Source: an uncultured Clostridia bacterium (GTDB lineage: Bacteria > Bacillota > Clostridia > Christensenellales > CAG-138). Taken from it: a stretch of DNA of 5,892 nt. The stretch covers positions 1 through 5,892 of the forward strand of contig CALGGM010000009.1 in NCBI GenBank assembly GCA_937915925.1, read 5' to 3'. Below the pieces are notes generated by a model. It saw only the letters and a list, made by a program, of their open reading frames with translations. It was not told the origin of the DNA and did not search any database. A program made the position numbers and the translations under genes. Shown piece after piece: positions 4,916 to 5,892 of the stretch (position 1 is its first letter; each line of letters begins with the position of its first letter).

Positions 4916-4944
4916 AGTATAACAAATTTACATAGGATTATCAA
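4916..4944 (-). promoter_or_regulatory. promoter of the LysR regulator-cyclophilin-prfB operon
   Basis: On the minus strand TTGATA (4944-4939) is followed by 17 bases and TATACT (4921-4916). Both hexamers are one mismatch from consensus for TTGACA and TATAAT. The spacer contains TGTAAATTTGTTA, which fits the loose T-N11-A LysR-binding pattern, so autoregulation is possible but unproven. A CATAG direct repeat (4913-4917 and 4931-4935) overlaps the same site. Confidence 0.8.
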
Positions 4945-4964
4945 GACATTCCTTCGGTTCTTTC

Positions 4965-5570
4965 TCACTTATGAAGCAGCGGACTTAAGGGCTTATAGAT
5001 CAAAAAGCTGATCAGCACGTTCAAAAGTCCCTTCGCGAGCGTGAAGGTCACGTTGAAAATCAGAAGGCAGTTCAAGAGCGGATTCGCGGTCGGGAAATGC
5101 GCGATCGAGCCGAGGATCGCTTCGTACGCCTGAATGATCGCCGCCTCCGGGAACTGCAGGATCGCGACGTATGCCGGATAGACGAAGAAGTAGTTCAGCG
5201 GAAGGGAAACCGCCGCCATCGCGACCGCGCCGATCACGGAGCCCAACAGCGCCGAGCCGCGCGTCTTGCGGTTATGATAGATCAGCCCCGCGACCAGAAC
5301 GAACACGCCGCCAAGGAGGAAGTTACAAAGCTCCCCGACGCCCGCCGACGAGCCGAACGGCAGATGGATCAGATTCTTGACAAGCTGAATCAGAACGCCC
5401 CACCACGGACCGAGCGCGAACGTGCCTAAAAGGGCGGGAAGATCGCTCAGATCGAGCTTTACAAACGAGGGCATGATCGGGATTGACAGTTCAATAAACT
5501 GCAGCACGGCGGCAATCGCGGTCAGCATCGCCGCAACCGCAAGGCGATGGGTCTTTTCTTTTCGTTCCAT
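4965..5570 (-). CDS. ribU: riboflavin ECF transporter S-component (RibU-like)
   Basis: This 201-aa membrane protein is the substrate-binding subunit of an energy-coupling-factor importer. It would bind riboflavin and work with a shared EcfT-EcfA module encoded elsewhere. About six hydrophobic helices are visible. Family-specific motifs are KLDLSDLPALLG (38-49), KNLIHL (65-70), GVGELCNFLLGG (77-88) and FNVTFTLAKGLLN (172-184). The Ala-rich first helix (11-21, AVAAMLTAIAA) fits the surface that contacts EcfT. Length is normal for the family. GGAG lies seven bases before the ATG at 5570. No EcfA or EcfT gene is in the window, as expected for a group II ECF system. Its promoter is at 5602-5631, but no FMN riboswitch is present between promoter and start. 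A different S-component vitamin specificity is possible; the KLDxSDLPA motif makes riboflavin the best guess. No terminator is seen before the next gene, so some readthrough is likely. Confidence 0.88.
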   Translation of the reverse strand: MERKEKTHRLAVAAMLTAIAAVLQFIELSIPIMPSFVKLDLSDLPALLGTFALGPWWGVLIQLVKNLIHLPFGSSAGVGELCNFLLGGVFVLVAGLIYHNRKTRGSALLGSVIGAVAMAAVSLPLNYFFVYPAYVAILQFPEAAIIQAYEAILGSIAHFPTANPLLNCLLIFNVTFTLAKGLLNVLISFLIYKPLSPLLHK

Positions 5571-5601
5571 AGGAATGCTCCTTTTTCTTTACGTTATTGC
5601 G

Positions 5602-5631
5602 ATTCTACCATAGCCCCTCGATATATGTCAA
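5602..5631 (-). promoter_or_regulatory. promoter of ribU
   Basis: On the minus strand TTGACA (5631-5626) is a perfect -35, followed by 18 bases and TAGAAT (5607-5602), one mismatch from -10 consensus. Transcription would begin near 5595 and give only a 25-base leader, too short for an FMN riboswitch. Confidence 0.85.
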
Positions 5632-5652
5632 TTACTTATATTTGATATATGT
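5620..5652. repeat. GATATATGT direct repeat over the ribU -35
   Basis: GATATATGT occurs at 5620-5628 and 5644-5652, 24 bases apart. The first copy overlaps the -35 hexamer and the second lies just upstream of the promoter. This could be a paired operator, though the surrounding AT-rich sequence makes chance repeats fairly likely. Confidence 0.4.
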
Positions 5653-5724
5653 ATAATGTTATAATTATATGCGTAAACGCTGATTTTGGCTTCCCTCTCC
5701 GCCGAACAGCATCTGCCGCAGGAA

Positions 5725-5748
5725 CGGGAAGATGCGATCTTCCCCTAC
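5725..5748 (-). repeat. GTAGGG-type hairpin repeat, copy 2 (minus orientation)
   Basis: GGGAAGAT (5726-5733), loop GCG, ATCTTCCC (5737-5744): an eight-base-pair perfect stem. Read on the minus strand it begins with GTAGGG (5748-5743), like the copies at 1466 and 5783, but the rest of the arm sequence is unrelated to theirs. Confidence 0.6.
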
Positions 5749-5782
5749 GGTTTGGTTTGCCCGTAAGGAGCGTCAACGGATT

Positions 5783-5811
5783 GTAGGGGACGCCGCCCCC
5801 GGCGCCCCGTC
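5783..5811 (+). repeat. GTAGGG-type hairpin repeat, copy 3
   Basis: GTAGGGG leads into a stem: GGGG (5786-5789) with CCCC (5805-5808) and CGCC (5791-5794) with GGCG (5801-5804), with one bulged A at 5790 and a loop GCCCCC. It lies 34 bases from copy 2 and points the other way. Confidence 0.55.
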
Positions 5812-5847
5812 AAAAAGCACACATGTCCTGTCCCTCACCCCCGATGT

Positions 5848-5885
5848 GTCATCCTGAGAAGCCGCTTGCGGCGACGAAGGATCTC
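5848..5885 (+). repeat. GTCATCCTGAG...GAAGGATCTC dispersed repeat
   Basis: Outer arms ATCCT (5851-5855) and AGGAT (5878-5882) enclose an inner GCCG-CTTG-CGGC hairpin (5861-5872) with a CUUG-type tetraloop. From memory, GTCATCCTGAG...CGAAGGATCTC is a very common small intergenic repeat in metagenomic Clostridia and other bacteria. It may continue beyond the window. Confidence 0.6.
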
Positions 5886-5892
5886 CGAACAA

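Larger units (their letters stand above)
5653..5892. other. gene-free right end, filled with hairpin repeats
   Basis: No credible gene is seen on either strand from 5571 to the window end (322 bases). After the AT-rich promoter upstream region the stretch holds a small GCGT/ACGC hairpin (5671-5680), the two GTAGGG-type hairpins (5725-5748, 5783-5811), an ACACAT/ATGTGT arm pair (5819-5824 with 5844-5849) and the GTCATCCTGAG-type repeat at 5848-5885. TATAAT occurs twice on the plus strand (5652-5657, 5660-5665) without a matching -35 or a downstream gene inside the window. Confidence 0.65.

Noticed and set aside
5571..5640. FMN riboswitch upstream of ribU
   Set aside because: None of the conserved RFN segments is present, and the predicted leader is only about 25 bases.
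5637..5665. Plus-strand promoter from the TATAAT boxes at 5652-5657 and 5660-5665
   Set aside because: No -35 at a workable spacing (the TTGATA at 5642 is only 12 bases from the second box) and no plus-strand gene follows in the window; AT-rich chance matches are likely.
1..5892. CRISPR arrays, tRNA or rRNA genes, transposases, toxin-antitoxin or defence genes
   Set aside because: No regularly spaced repeats, cloverleaf folds, rRNA-like sequence or matching protein motifs were seen on either strand.

Overview
The window looks like a piece of a GC-rich, uncultured gut-type Clostridia genome (Bacillota; Oscillospirales or Christensenellales-like). The reasons are an ECF-type riboflavin S-component, strong GGAG-type ribosome binding sites, sigma-A-type promoters, and several intergenic repeat types that I remember as common in such genomes. 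The assignment is inference: no rRNA or strict marker is present.

Layout. Positions 1-376 are distinctly AT-richer than the rest: about 43% GC over bases 1-240 and roughly 20% over 301-376. They hold one small tail-anchored-looking gene and a strong intrinsic terminator. At about 377 the composition switches abruptly to GC-rich DNA, and exactly there a minus-strand lipoprotein gene is cut off inside its Pro/Thr-rich linker. The lipoprotein gene keeps a textbook promoter (630-658), a start and a lipobox, but no functional domain. The switch is either a real insertion/deletion breakpoint or an assembly misjoin in a short tandem repeat.

Next, on the plus strand, is a SnoaL/NTF2-like dehydratase-type gene (782-1282) with an extended -10 promoter. 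A repeat-filled intergenic stretch (1283-1495) separates it from a convergent, unrecognised four-helix membrane protein (1496-1930, minus).

From 2090 to 5570 everything is on the minus strand. In transcription order: a RibU-like riboflavin transporter subunit (ribU), a LysR-family regulator, a lipoprotein cyclophilin, and peptide chain release factor 2 (prfB). The regulator has its own promoter. Regulator and cyclophilin are one base apart, and prfB follows after 13 bases, so these three are probably one transcript. A perfect 14-bp hairpin follows prfB.

The right end (5571-5892) has the ribU promoter with a direct repeat, then three hairpin-forming dispersed repeats. Two of them share a GTAGGG-plus-hairpin plan with a third copy at 1466-1490.

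I see no CRISPR array, tRNA, rRNA, transposase or phage gene, and no clear multi-gene new system. The most interesting points are the 377 junction, the GTAGGG hairpin family with diverged but still pairing arms, the BaiE-like residue pattern in the SnoaL protein, and prfB without its usual programmed frameshift.
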